This document shows, piece after piece, positions 44,662 through 55,640 of a DNA stretch of 64,000 nt. The first letter of the stretch is position 1. Every line of letters starts with the position of its first letter. A model generated the notes under the pieces. It was not told the DNA's origin. It ran no database searches and saw nothing but the letters and a program-made list of their open reading frames with translations. The DNA is taken from positions 57,990,754 to 58,054,753 of the forward strand of contig CM022950.1 in assembly GCA_012931725.1 (NCBI GenBank), in the 5' to 3' direction. Both the position numbers and the translations under genes were made by a program. This DNA comes from Litsea cubeba. Taxonomy: Eukaryota; Streptophyta; Magnoliopsida; Laurales; Lauraceae.

Positions 44662-45892
44662 GGGGGTGTTTGGAAACAAGATATTTTAAGATATTTTGTT
44701 ATATTATCTACTAGTTTAGAATGTAATCTACTAACCTAAAAAGGAGGTGTTTGGATAACTTAGAAAGTATCTTACAATATCCTACTTTCCTCCAAAAACC
44801 TTTATATTACATTATTCAAGGATATGCGGTATAAAATAATCTTTAAAAAATCATTTTTAACTATAAATGGAGAGTTTGAGTAAAAACCATATGATAGATC
44901 ATGAGCAACCATTAATTATAATGACCCACTATAAGTTTTAACATTTATGGGTCCCACTATTAGATTGGCCCCACAGTGCTTACAAATTTAATGTCGGTCC
45001 TATAGCCATATAACGACTACATAATCCTTGTTAATTATCAATATTAGGTGGGTCCTACAAATGTCAAGCTCTGGGCTTTCATTGTGATTACCAACAATTA
45101 GGTGGGTCCCATACTATCAAAATCAGTCGGATCCCATGATTACCAAGATTGAATTGTGTGATTGTAATTATCAGTTTGCCATCATTAAATGGGTCCCACT
45201 ATTTGATAGCTCTCCTACCGTTAATATGACCAACATCAAATGGGTCCCACAATGATTCTCATAAAAAAGCTAGATATGGCCATTTGTGATAATCACCATT
45301 AGATGTATATAGTATAGCTACCAACGTTAGGTGGACCCACCTTAATTAAACAACATTGCTTGGATCTCATGATTTATCTCATGATTTAATTTAGTCTTAT
45401 ATTTCTTTTTCCAATAGATGGGTCCTACCATGATTATTAACGCATGTGATTACTAATTAGTGGGTCTTATATTGGGTTAATTGATTATATTATCTTCATT
45501 TCTTATTTGGTATATCATCTTGTGAGTTTTTTATAAATTGTCAAACGCTTTAAAGGTATATTAAAATCTGTGAAGATTGCCAAACACCATAAGTGACACA
45601 ATATAATAATATGACACTATTTTATTCTATGATAATGAAATCTTACAATATTTAAACTTGTTGATATTATATTATGCACTTATCCAAACACCCCCTTATT
45701 GTTTTGATGCACCATCTCGTGAAAATGTTATAAATAGCCAAACACTTGAAAGATATATTTGAAATTTGTAGAATTGCCAAACACCATATATGACACAATA
45801 TTATAATATGATGCTATTTTATTATGTGATAATGAAATCTTACAATATTCAAATGTGATCATATTATATTCTACCTTTATCCAAACACCCCC
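44662..45892. mobile_element. Tourist-like (PIF/Harbinger) element
   Basis: Terminal inverted repeats GGGGGTGTTTGGA and TCCAAACACCCCC flanked by TAA on both sides (44659-44661 and 45893-45895), the 3-bp duplication of PIF/Harbinger elements. 1,231 bp, without transposase. A second, inner pair of the same ends lies at 44743 (GGAGGTGTTTGGATAA) and 45695, so this is probably one element inserted in, or recombined with, a relative. The centre is filled by a degenerate GTGGGTCCCAC-type repeat. Confidence 0.75.
44945..45480. repeat. Degenerate GTGGGTCCCAC repeat
   Basis: At least seven occurrences of (A/G)TGGGTCC(C/T)AC or its complement, each followed by similar AT-rich text, at about 44950, 45050, 45105, 45190, 45240, 45335 (inverted), 45420 and 45465. 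Spacing is roughly 45-95 bp. It forms the body of the Tourist-like element. Confidence 0.65.
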
Positions 45893-45895
45893 TAA

Positions 45896-46833
45896 AATAA
45901 TAATTATTATCATAAACAATAAGACCCTTATCTTAATAGTATGATAATAATAATGATAATCGGTAATAATATAATTATCATCTTAAGGATTTATATATTA
46001 GAATACCTATATATTAGATTAGTTTATATATGTTATGTCCTTTTCATTTAAATATAATTTATATAGAATGTATCATATTTTTAATTATTTTCATAAATTT
46101 TAAAAGTTAATAGATGTTTTGTTATATGAATTATGTTGCCCGTGCTAAGCGTGAGCATGTTTTGCTAGTCAACTTAATAATGAGCTTTAACTTGTTCATC
46201 CAATTCTCTGGAAATAAAGAATAATAGTCAAGAACACACCCAAACAGAACCCAATTCTTGACAATATCAAATACCCATTTCCAACGTCAAACAAATAATT
46301 TCTAAAAAACAAAAGAAATCAAACAAATAAGCCAGTATTCCTTGTTACAAAACCCTTATGTCTTTTACTCTTTTATGAAATTAATGAGACCATGCATTTT
46401 ACAAACAAATTAAAAAAAAAGAAAAAGACAAGTCGTCCTCATCAAAACCCAACTTTTGAAACTCTGCAAGGTGAGTAAAACCACTCAAATTCTGCAAATT
46501 TTGGGTACTTAAAAGAACCCCATCCCGTTTCTTCATATTCCTTTTCGATCCAAACCATTCTTACTCTAATTAGATGCATTCTCCAAACTAATGTGATAAA
46601 CTGCTTTTCTTTCCTTCCTTCTATTCTTCACTTGCTCCAAGGTGATCTTGTCTTCATTCTTCTTGAAAGAATAATGCTTCCTCTTCAAAAGCAGTAAACC
46701 TCGTTTTTAGATTTGGAACCCAAATCCCCATTTTTTTTCCAAGTATTAAAGAAAATTGACGAAAGCCCATTTTCTATGAGGCGATCAAAGCTAGAGTTTC
46801 TTTGATTTCATGAAGGTAGAATGTTACCATTGT
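45896..46833. other. Intergenic sequence
   Basis: AT-rich. Between about 46700 and 46566 the minus strand is open for some 45 codons ending in TAG with a Lys-rich, normal-looking translation (KHYSFKKNEDKI, VYHISLENASN). It could be the last exon of an unrecognised gene, but is too short to call. Nothing else was seen. Confidence 0.35.
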
Positions 46834-48288
46834 TGTTGACACCAAAAATGTCACTTTGTCTTTCCAAGATCCAAAGAGCTACATGAAGTCGCAACCTGCC
46901 ATAAATAGGCAATGCTGCTTCCAAAAATAAAATCTTGTCAGAATCAAACAAAAAACTGCAAGATTCTTCCAGACAGCCAAAAGAGGAGTACACAAGAAGT
47001 TTCAAGCCATTCCAAGATCATTTGGCCTAACTTCGCTTCTCCGACAGCCAAATCAAGCCTCTCGGCGGTAAAGCTCTCCGGGACCATGATTTCCAAGACA
47101 GAACCTATGGATCATCTTAAAATGACTCCAATAGGTTCCCTGTCAAATTTCAAGTCAATCGGACATCGGTTGACCGCACATCAAACCGCGACATCTTCAT
47201 CGCGACAAAAAGCAAGTCTGCAGGTGATAGGACCCCAAACGGCTTCGAAACTCAAACAAAAGCCTATGGTTGGTCTTATTTATTGCTCAGCAGGCTTCAC
47301 ACCAAATTTCAGGTCATTCCGACATCGTTTGACCCAGTTTCAGCTTTTGACAGAAAATCGGCAGCTCTGCGCGACAAAGTCTTCGGCTTTCTCAGGAAAT
47401 TGGAAACTTTGCAAAATAAAATGCAAGGATTCTCATCAGGTTTCCTACAAAGAAATCAGGCCAATAAATGATCAAAATGTCAAAGAAAAGTACAGAAGAA
47501 AAAAGAATCAGAAAAAAGCAAAAACGGACGCAAAACGGGACCAGAAAGGGGGAAAACCCCCCCAGGGTCGCAGACCCCTGCGACCCTGGGCCAGGGTCGC
47601 CGGCGACCATGGACCCCGGGGTCGCCGGGAAAGCCCCGGAAACCCCGGTTTTCACCGTTTTTTTCGCGATTCGAGAAGCCCAGCCTCTGGTACTTTCCAA
47701 AATTCATGCTTTTGAGACACCAAGTCCTCTGATATCCGTCCAAAACACGGGTAAATCATCAAGAGTATCAAAGACAGTATTGATCGCCACCCGGTCAACC
47801 AAAAAAAAGTGTGCTTTCCACCCGACCGATCGAGAAATCGACAGGACAGATGGCACCGACCCGCTGTTGGCAACAAACACCTGAAATTACATGGTCATCT
47901 GATGTCGATCTACATGAAGATCCATCGATGATCATCGACAGAAGAATTCCAAAAGACGTGGCACGGCCCGCGACTCTTCAGCTGCTCGGCGACCACTTAA
48001 TGCGATTAATTGACTAGCTTTATTACAGTCATTAATCCATTTCCTTGGACGGCCCAATCAGAAGCAAGCATTTGGGAGTTACAAGTCAAGAGATTCATGG
48101 CATTTAACCCATGAAACTCCTCCCATCATGGCGATTAAAGGCGATTAAATGCCCTCAATCTCCTCCGGCCAATCAGAAGCCAAGAAAAAGGAGTTACAAA
48201 ATAAACAAATCAATTTTGTAACTCCTCCCATTATGTGGCTTAATGACATTAAAAGCCCATAAGCTCTCCTAAATGGCTACCAAGAGCC

Positions 48289-48296
48289 TATAAATA
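48289..48296 (+). promoter_or_regulatory. TATA box of the Tat-2 LTR
   Basis: TATAAATA, followed about 30 nt downstream by an A/C-rich start region. This would be the U3/R border of the LTR and the promoter of the sense transcript. Confidence 0.6.
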
Positions 48297-48792
48297 GGAG
48301 AGCACTCCAAAGGAATCCAGATCGGAAAAAAGAGACAGACACACAGACAGAGAGAAGCACAGAAATCCAGAGAAAGGAAAAAGAGAGAAAACTCTGCAGA
48401 AGTTCTACACCACCGCAACAAGGTGACAAAAGTCCCTTGGGGGGCACCCCCCCCAAGGTCCTTGCCTTCTCCTCCTGCCTCCAATGGCTTAGATATGGCT
48501 TTTCAGCCCGTCTACTCGGTTTTTTATTGGACATAGGACCTTCCTTTGGTCTTTGTCTTCTAAAAACCCGAGGTTATAGCCAAGCCAAGCGAATCAAATA
48601 GCATCCTCTGTTCTCATCTGCATGGATGATGGCGAAGCCCACATATGGCTTGCGACCGTCAATCTAAACGAGTCCCCCACAATCTCCTGAGAAGTTAGAT
48701 CCTCCTTTTCTTGCTTTTCATTGTAGTTTGTATTTTTTTAAAAGAGACAAAAATCACAATTCTTGTCTTTCATTATTGATAAGGATTGTAAA

Positions 48793-48887
48793 TCGGCTAT
48801 AAACGCCAAAATCGGCTATAAACGCCAAAATCGGCTATAAACGCCAAAATCGGCTATAAACGCCAAAATCGGCTATAAATGCCAAAA
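48793..48887 (+). repeat. 19-bp tandem repeat, five copies
   Basis: Unit TCGGCTATAAACGCCAAAA, four perfect copies and a fifth with one change. The same core (CGGCTATAAATGCCA) forms a longer array at 57836-58160 in the element's 3' region. Confidence 0.92.
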
Positions 48888-49033
48888 AAATCGCCTTTCA
48901 CGGCAAATCAAGAAAAATGTCTCTTTTCTTAAATATATGTGCAATGGAAAACTTGAAAGAAGTTGATTTCCTTTTTACTTGCGAAGGTTGATCTCCGGAT
49001 CACCACTTGCAATTCCAAGTAAAATAGAAAATC

Positions 49034-49051
49034 TGGCACACCCACAAAAAA
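49034..49051 (+). other. Possible primer binding site of Tat-2
   Basis: TGGCACACCC and following bases. TGGCA starts and the position between the LTR and leader fit a primer site, but the complementary tRNA was not identified. Confidence 0.35.
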
Positions 49052-49418
49052 AGAAATGTTGATGCACGCCCCTGCCCCCCGGTTACGAAAGGGTCGGACC
49101 CGACGGACTCCCACGTCCGCCGACCTCGGTAGGAACCCAAGCAGGAGCGCGGTCCATCAAGCTGGCATCACCCGGTGGGACTCGTTTATTTGAGAACACG
49201 ATGCTAGAAATGAAATATTTGCATATCATATATTTTGCTCTATGCTTATATTTCTTTTCTTGATTCCTTGGCTACTTTATAATTGGTGGCCTATGTGAAT
49301 TCTGCAAAAAAATGAGAGTGAGATTTTTTGTTTGGAAATTTCTAATTCTTTGAATTTATTTCCATTCTTTCTCTTTTCAAAAAAAAAAAAAATTTAAAAA
49401 AAAAAACAAAAAAAATCA

Positions 49419-49890
49419 GATTTCTCAATTTGGATTCAAAATTGAGAAACCTTGATCCGTTCCTATCGTTCATCGCGCTTGCAGAAATGTTGAGCCTGTT
49501 CGACTAAGGTTTTGGGCCATGGTTTCTCTTCGATGAGTTCATTAAAAAATCAAAAAAAAAATATATATATATATATATAAAAAAAAAAATTTTTAGATTT
49601 CTCAATTTGGATTCAAAATTGAGAAACCTTGATCTGTTCCTATCGTTCATCGCGCTTGCAGAAATGTTGAGCCTGTTCGACTAAGGTTTTGGGCCATGGT
49701 TTCTCTTCGATGAGTTCATTAAAAAATCAAAAAAAAAAAAATATATATATAAAAAAAAAAAATTTTTTAGATTTCTCAATTTGGATTCAAAATTGAGAAA
49801 CCTTGATCTGTTCCTATCGTTCATCGCGCTTGCAGAAATGTTGAGCCTGTTCGACTAAGGTTTTGGGCCATGGTTTCTCTTCGATGAATT
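49419..49890 (+). repeat. 175-bp tandem repeat with hairpin, three copies
   Basis: Units start with GATTTCTCAATTTGG at 49419, 49596 and 49770 and are separated by poly-A/T runs. Each contains the inverted repeat TTTCTCAATTT - GGATTC - AAATTGAGAAA. It lies in the untranslated leader between LTR and gag. Confidence 0.9.
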
Positions 49891-50338
49891 CATAAAAATA
49901 AAAATAAAATAAAAAATAAATATAAAAAAAAAAGACATAGACCACTAAGGTTAAACCAACTGTGTTCTTTGATCATGGTTGATTCAAAGAAAAGCCTTGT
50001 CCAGAGTGTGGAGACAGCTTGACTGTTCTAGGCAAGGGTCCTCCAAACGGGTTCATTAAGTAATCCTACCCTTACCTGGGGGCAATTCTATCAATCAAGG
50101 TTTCATAAGACCGGGTTAGGAGGCCTATGTGTACTCTCTCGTCTTTTAAATAAAAAAAAAAAATAAAAAAAAAATATAAAAATTTTAAAATAAAAAATAA
50201 AAAATAAAAAAAAATTTTCAAAAAAAAAAATCTTAAAAAAAAAAAAAAAAATAAAAAAATAAAAAAAAAAGTTTTTTTTTTAAAAAAAAAAAAAAAAAAT
50301 TCTTCAAAAAAAAAAAATCTTCAAAAAAAAAAAAAAAA
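49891..50338 (+). other. Tat-2 leader, low-complexity A/T runs
   Basis: A unique segment (49935-50140) followed by about 190 bp of A-rich runs. No coding signal. Confidence 0.6.
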
Positions 50339-50632
50339 CTTCCGTCATTTTGGGGTTTAGATTGGAGAAATCTTGGTCTTCTTCTTTCTGAGCACTGGCG
50401 CTCGCGGAAATCGCTGAGCCCGTGTTCAGATTGGAGTGCCTTTTGCTCTCTTTGATGAACCCGATATTGGCCTTTCAAAAGAAAACTCGTCATTTTTAGA
50501 TTCAGATCCGAGAAATCATGGTTCATTTCTTTCTGAGCACTGGCGCTCGCGGAAATCGCTGAGCCCTGTGTTCAGATTGGAATACCATCTGCTCTCTTTG
50601 ATGAATCCAATCTTGACCTTTCAAAACAGAGA
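50339..50632 (+). repeat. 145-bp tandem repeat, two copies
   Basis: Two units share TTTCTGAGCACTGGCGCTCG and CTCTCTTTGATGAA, with a period of about 145 bp. The pattern (GC-rich core, 'gagcc.tgttc', 'tctctt.gatga') is distantly similar to the 175-bp units at 49419, so both arrays may come from one ancestral repeat. Confidence 0.8.
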
Positions 50633-51017
50633 ATCTCATCTCATAGATGCGGTCTCAAAACATTTGTGTCTAGCGGTACTAGTACGCCCTTTCAGGGTCT
50701 ACTGTATTGCGACCGGCACATTTGTAACTCCAACTTTATATTCTTCTTACCTCGAGCAAGCTCTGCTTCTCGATAAGTCGAATTTAAGTTCACAATTGCT
50801 TCTAGCAGTCACTGGGATGCCCATTCCGGGCTTACCACACCTGCGATCAGAACAATTGTACCCTCTATGGCATTTTGCCTTCCTCATATTGTTTGGGTCA
50901 TCTACCTCGAGCAATTTGAAAAGACGAAACCATAGAACTTCCCATTTATGATCATTATATTCTTGTGATTACTAATGGATGTGGTCTTGTTTCAGAAATT
51001 TTCGAAAAAAACTAACA
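50633..51017 (+). other. Tat-2 leader just upstream of gag
   Basis: Non-coding. A TCTTGTTTCAG at about 50986-50996 looks like a 3' splice site 20 nt before the gag ATG, which would allow splicing of the long repeat-rich leader. This is a suggestion only. Confidence 0.4.
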
Positions 51018-53400
51018 ATGGCAGCTTCACTAACCATTACTTTCGATGAGGACAAGCACCAAATTATGCTTCAACAGAAGCAAACCGCGCGCACCTACAA
51101 GCGCCCCATCAGCTGCCGAAGTGTCAACTCCCTCGGCAACTCTCTGAACTCCGGGTCGACCTCGACTCCCCGGACTATCGTCTTCGGGACGCTGGGACCA
51201 TTCCCACTTCCGAGGAACAAACTGCTCCCTCCAAGAAGCAGAAACTCGCCTCTCAACGTGTCACTACCGTGACACCAAAGGCGAGCACCAGAAGACCTGA
51301 AGCCCGTGGCAGCCCCACGAAGCCTCAACCTGCAAACAACCAGGTCTACCCCAAGACTTGGTCCCCAAGACCTTCACCAAAACAAAGAAGGTCCCGGACA
51401 TCCACTAAGCCAGCATTCCTGGCCCCACTCAAGGAGAACCAGTTCTATCCTCTTGCTTACATGAAAGAGGAGAGACCCATCTCCAACCCGACTTCAAAGT
51501 CAACCCAGCATGAGCCGGCTTGTTCCTACAAGCCCAAAATCAAGTCATGCATCACAAGGCCTCCACAAGCACCTGATAAGGCCTACAAACCTGCAGTTCG
51601 ACCCTTCATCTCTACAGGGGCCGAACTTCACAAATTCAAAGCTTCGCTGCAACAGGCGAAGGATAGGGTTCGCATCCTGTCCTTGCCCAGCTACAAAGAA
51701 GACAGACTCGGCAACTGCGCCCGAGGGAGCACATCCTTCATTGTCAAAGCCCAGTCAGAGCTGACCGAAGCTCAAATTGCTCGTCGTATACGCCGCCGCG
51801 CGTCGTACCGACAAAAGAGACTACAGAAGCAAAGGACCCAGCCTCCCACACTTCAAGTCTCTCCCAAATGGGTCGAAAAAGAAAGACCCAACCAAGTTGC
51901 TGCCGTCCATATGGTTGGAAAAACCAGAAGGCGCCAAAAATCAGCAACAAAAATCCATGTCCGACGTCCGATGACCCGTAGCGTCTCCAGGACAAGAAGA
52001 CATTCAGAAGAATCCCCTGCTCCTTCAAGCAAAGGACAGCAGAGTGATCCTTCCTCAAGCTCCTCTTCAAAAAGAATGAGCCCCAGCTCAGTCACCAGGA
52101 CAGTTTCTTCGTTCGAATCACGAAGGATGAATGTCTTGGCTACAAATTCTGAGCCACCACCCCACAATCCACCTCCAGAAGATGCGATCACCCGCATCCA
52201 GCAGTTGGAACAGGGCCAGCAGAGGATTGAAACTCTGATGGAAAACCTTCTCCTCGCCTTCCAAAATCAGGCGAACAATGAACCTCCTCCGAATCATCAA
52301 GACGACGAGGTAAATAGAGAAGAAAATGAGTCACGCGCCCTTACTAAAAAGGACGTAGACGGTATCCTCGCCAAAGCAAAAGAAGAGGATATACTCAAAG
52401 AGCATGGGATCAAGCCACCATATCCCTTATGGATGGACTCGGTCCCGTTCCCCACCAAATTCAAGCATCCTACTCTCCAAACATATACGGGGAAAGGATC
52501 AGCCAGACAGCACGTCATCCACTTCAAGATCCTGACGGGAGCTATTGCAGATCAAGATGCACTCAAGATCCGCCTCTTTGCAAGTACCCTAAAAGGTACG
52601 GCCTTCGATTGGTACTCCACTCTGCCGGAGGACTCAATCCAAAATTGGGCCATGCTAGAGACACGCTTCCTAACTCACTTCAAAGGTGAGGATCACCCCG
52701 CTACTATGGCTCAGCTGTGCAGCCTAAAACAGGGGGAGAATGAGTCAACGTATGACTTCATTCACAAGTGGAAAGCAATGGCATACAAATGCTCTGATGT
52801 ATTGCCACAAGCGTCGCTAGTCGACATCTGCCGAAACAACATGAGAGCCAGAATCCGCTCCATGATCATCGGCAACAAATCAAAAAAACCTGGGAGAACT
52901 CCTAGAAGCTTCCATGGAAGCTGAAACGGTGATTAAAGACCTCAACAGTCAGAAATCATCAAGAAAAGAGCCAACCGCCATTGCAACCTCTAAAGCCAAA
53001 GAAGAAAGAGGTCCTCAATGTGCAGACCAAGCCAGCTCCTCAGCCATCAAAGAAAGCTGAAAACAAAGCTGCTGGTAAGAGACCTGAACTCTCTGACGCC
53101 TTCAAAGAACGAGTAGAGAAGAAATACCCGTTTGATGAAGATGTTGATGAAATCTTCGGGGCTCTTGTGGCAAACGGCAAGCTCACCTTGCCTGAACCAA
53201 AAAGACCGGGTGATGTTGGCAAAACCAACGATCCTCGGTACTGTCCATACCACCAGATGATCTCGCATCCTCTCAATCAATGCTTCGTTGTGAGAGAGAA
53301 AATAAATGAGATGTGGAAAAACGGAGTCATCACCTTTGACAAAAACTATGGGTCTGCCTCCGTCAACATGGTGACATGTGGACAAACATCAAGATCACCG
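51018..53400 (+). pseudogene. Tat-2 gag
   Basis: The start is the ATG at 51018 (MAASLTITFDEDKHQIML). Two shifts occur before 51270, after which a long frame to 52924 encodes a basic region, a short coiled segment (ITRIQQLEQGQQRIETLMEN) and the capsid domain at about 52440-52870: LQTYTGKGSARQHVIHFK, STLKGTAFDWYSTLPEDSIQ, TRFLTHFKGEDHPATMAQL, FIHKWKAMAYKC. A run of seven A (52882-52888) shifts the frame by one, and another shift lies before 52981. The next frame carries a CX2HX4HX4C knuckle, CPYHQMISHPLNQC, at about 53245-53290. It is a particle protein, disrupted here. Confidence 0.85.
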
Positions 53401-54456
53401 AAGAAGAAGATCACTACTTCCTTCAAGGTGATAAACTCAATCGAAGCGTCCGAGGAACTGGTTCCTTACCCGACACCAGACGGACAACCGATATGGGTAC
53501 ATCCCGATCTCCTGGAAGATGAAAATTGGGAGGTCGTGAAAATAAAGCCTACAGCTCAACAGCGAAGGCAAGCTAGGAAACATCTCCTCAAGCTCAAACG
53601 GCAAGAGAAGACCCAGCCAAAACTAGAGGTCAAAGAAAAGGCAGAGGCTTCCTCTACCGCTTCACTGGAGGTAACAAAAACATCCCTTCCAGAGACTTCA
53701 AAGGGGGTAAGGAAATTCACTCTCAGTGATTTCATGCCACCTCAATTCAGAGAAGCCATGCAGGAGACATCATACTCTTGCAATTCAGTAGTTGGATTCT
53801 CCATTGATGGATACGAATCCAGCGACACCGATGATGGATTCGAACCCAACTACACAGATGAGTGGGAGGAGTCCCTTGAAACAGGAGAATATCTCTCCGA
53901 TGAAGAATGGGTTCCTGAGTCTCATCTTATGCCAGTAATCTGGTATAACCCCTTACAGCCACAAGGATCCTGGTCTGATGATGAAGAAGACCAAGAAGCT
54001 GTACAAGAAAGTGCTGCTGAACCAGCACCTCTCATCACTCCAGTGGAAATCAACAATGTTGAGCCACAAAGAGATGATGAAGAAGAAGATCCGGCTCCCA
54101 TGCCTGATCTTGAAGAATATGCAAGGATCTTGCAGCGACTCGCTCTAGAACAAGAGCAAGAACGCGTCAACGAGCCTCCTCGCAATCCAGAGCCTGAAGT
54201 CCCTGAAGACCATCAGGTACATCCTCCCTTAACTCCTGAAAATGGAGAAAATTGCTGGGTAGACGATCCTCTCACATCCGAGGATGAGTCTGACTCCGAT
54301 CAGGCAACGTCTCCCGTCAGAGCTTCCTGTAATGTGATAATTCGGGATTATAGCTCTTCCGAAGCATCGTCTGATGAAAGCACTTACACTCCGGCTTCGC
54401 AAACACAAACTGCGAATGAATCCATTGAAATGCTTCTTCGGCGTCTCGTCGGGTAA
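53400..54456 (+). pseudogene. Tat-2 acidic post-gag region ending at a deletion
   Basis: The open frame that begins at 52981 continues after the knuckle with a helical Lys-rich part (QQRRQARKHLLKLKRQEK), then a strongly acidic Asp/Glu/Pro-rich region (SDTDDGFEPNYTDEWEE, DDEEDQEAVQE, PRDDEEEDPAPM-like text). It runs into a stop at 54456 in the wrong frame relative to RT. Protease and the fingers and palm of RT, expected next, are absent. The junction lies near 54374-54390. The function of the acidic part is unknown; it replaces the usual short gag-protease linker. Confidence 0.7.
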
Positions 54457-55640
54457 GTTCCTCGGATTCTTAGTTCGGAAAGCTGGAATAGAGCTTGACC
54501 CCATAAAAGTCAAAGCCATTCTAGAAATGCCCTCTCCAAGAACCTTGAGAGAACTTAAAGGGCTTCAAGGGAGATTAGCCTACATCAGACGGTTCATCTC
54601 CAATCTTTCAGGGAAATGCCGTCCATTCTCCCGGTTGATGAAAAAAGGTGTAAACTTTGTCTGGGATGCTGACTGTGAAGCTGCTTTCCAAGACATCAAG
54701 TCATACCTGACAAAACCTCCAGTGTTAGCTGCTCCTACCACTGGAAAACCATTCATCTTGTACACAAGAGCCCTTGATCACTCTTTGGGAGCTCTGCTTG
54801 CGCAAGAAAATGATCAAAGAAAAGAAGCTGCTCTATATTACCTCAGCCGCATGCTAGTAGGTGCAGAGCATCGCTACTCTCCAGTCGAAAAAGAATGTCT
54901 TGCAGTGATGTTCGCCGTACAAAAGCTGCGTCACTACTTGCTTTCCAACACAGTCTACCTGGTCTCGAGGGTCAACCTCTTGAAGGTCCTTGTCACAAAG
55001 GCAGGTTCTCTCAACGCTCGACTGGCAAAATGGTCCATCCTTCTGTCACAATTTGATATTAGGTATGTACCACAAAAAGCAATCAAAGGGCAAGCTCTAG
55101 CGGACTTCCTCGCAGAGCATCCATTGCCTAAAGATTCTCCACTCAGAGATGATCTCCCAGACGAACCAGTCTACAATGTGGAGACTTTCTCACAAAGTGC
55201 CTCCTGGGACATGTACTTTGACGGTGCAACCAGGACAAATGAAAAAAGACAGCTGATCTCGGGAGTTGGCATCCTCTTTGTTAGCCCCGACAAATACATG
55301 ATTCCACACGCTTTCTCGCTACTGGAACCATGCACAAACAATGCAGCTGAATATCAAGCTCTGATCTTAGGATTGGAACTCGCCATCGAATCCGGTATCA
55401 CCATGCTGGAAGTCTTTGGAGACTCTCAACTGATCGTCAACCAGATGCATCAGAAATTTGAAGTCAGGAAGCCGGATTTGTTGCCCTACTACAACAAGGC
55501 ACAATCACTTCTGCAAAAGTTTGACATCTGTCACATCACCCACATTCGTAGAGGTGAAAACATACGTGCAGATGCCCTAGCCGGACTTGCCGCATCCATG
55601 GCAATCCAAGAAGGGGAAAACATGCAAGTCACAGTGTGCG
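54380..55640 (+). pseudogene. Tat-2 RT C-terminus, RNase H and second RNase H
   Basis: The frame opens within RT, after the catalytic motif: LRKHKLRMNPLKCFFGVSSG, LRELKGLQGRLAYIRRFISN. The RNase H connection follows (VLAAPTTGKPFILYTRALDH, SRMLVGAEHRYSPVEKECLA, SILLSQFDIRYVPQKAIKGQ). The second, archaeal-type RNase H is complete with its acidic residues: MYFDGATR, NNAAEYQALILGLELA, FGDSQLIVNQM and RADALAGLA. Loss of the RT palm (Y-x-D-D) means no reverse transcription by this copy. Confidence 0.88.

Larger units (their letters stand above)
46834..49033 (+). repeat. 5' LTR of Tat-2 (probable limits)
   Basis: It starts TGTTGACACCAAAAATGTC and ends just before a TGGCA primer-like site at 49034. 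A TATA box at 48289, transcript-like sequence after it, and the position relative to gag support an LTR of about 2.2 kb. The 3' limit is uncertain because no CA end is clear and the partner LTR lies outside the window. Confidence 0.55.

Noticed and set aside
49381..49760. Hairpin and spacer-like repeats reminiscent of a CRISPR array
   Set aside because: Only three units of about 175 bp with conserved interiors and A/T runs; this is a retrotransposon leader repeat in a plant genome.
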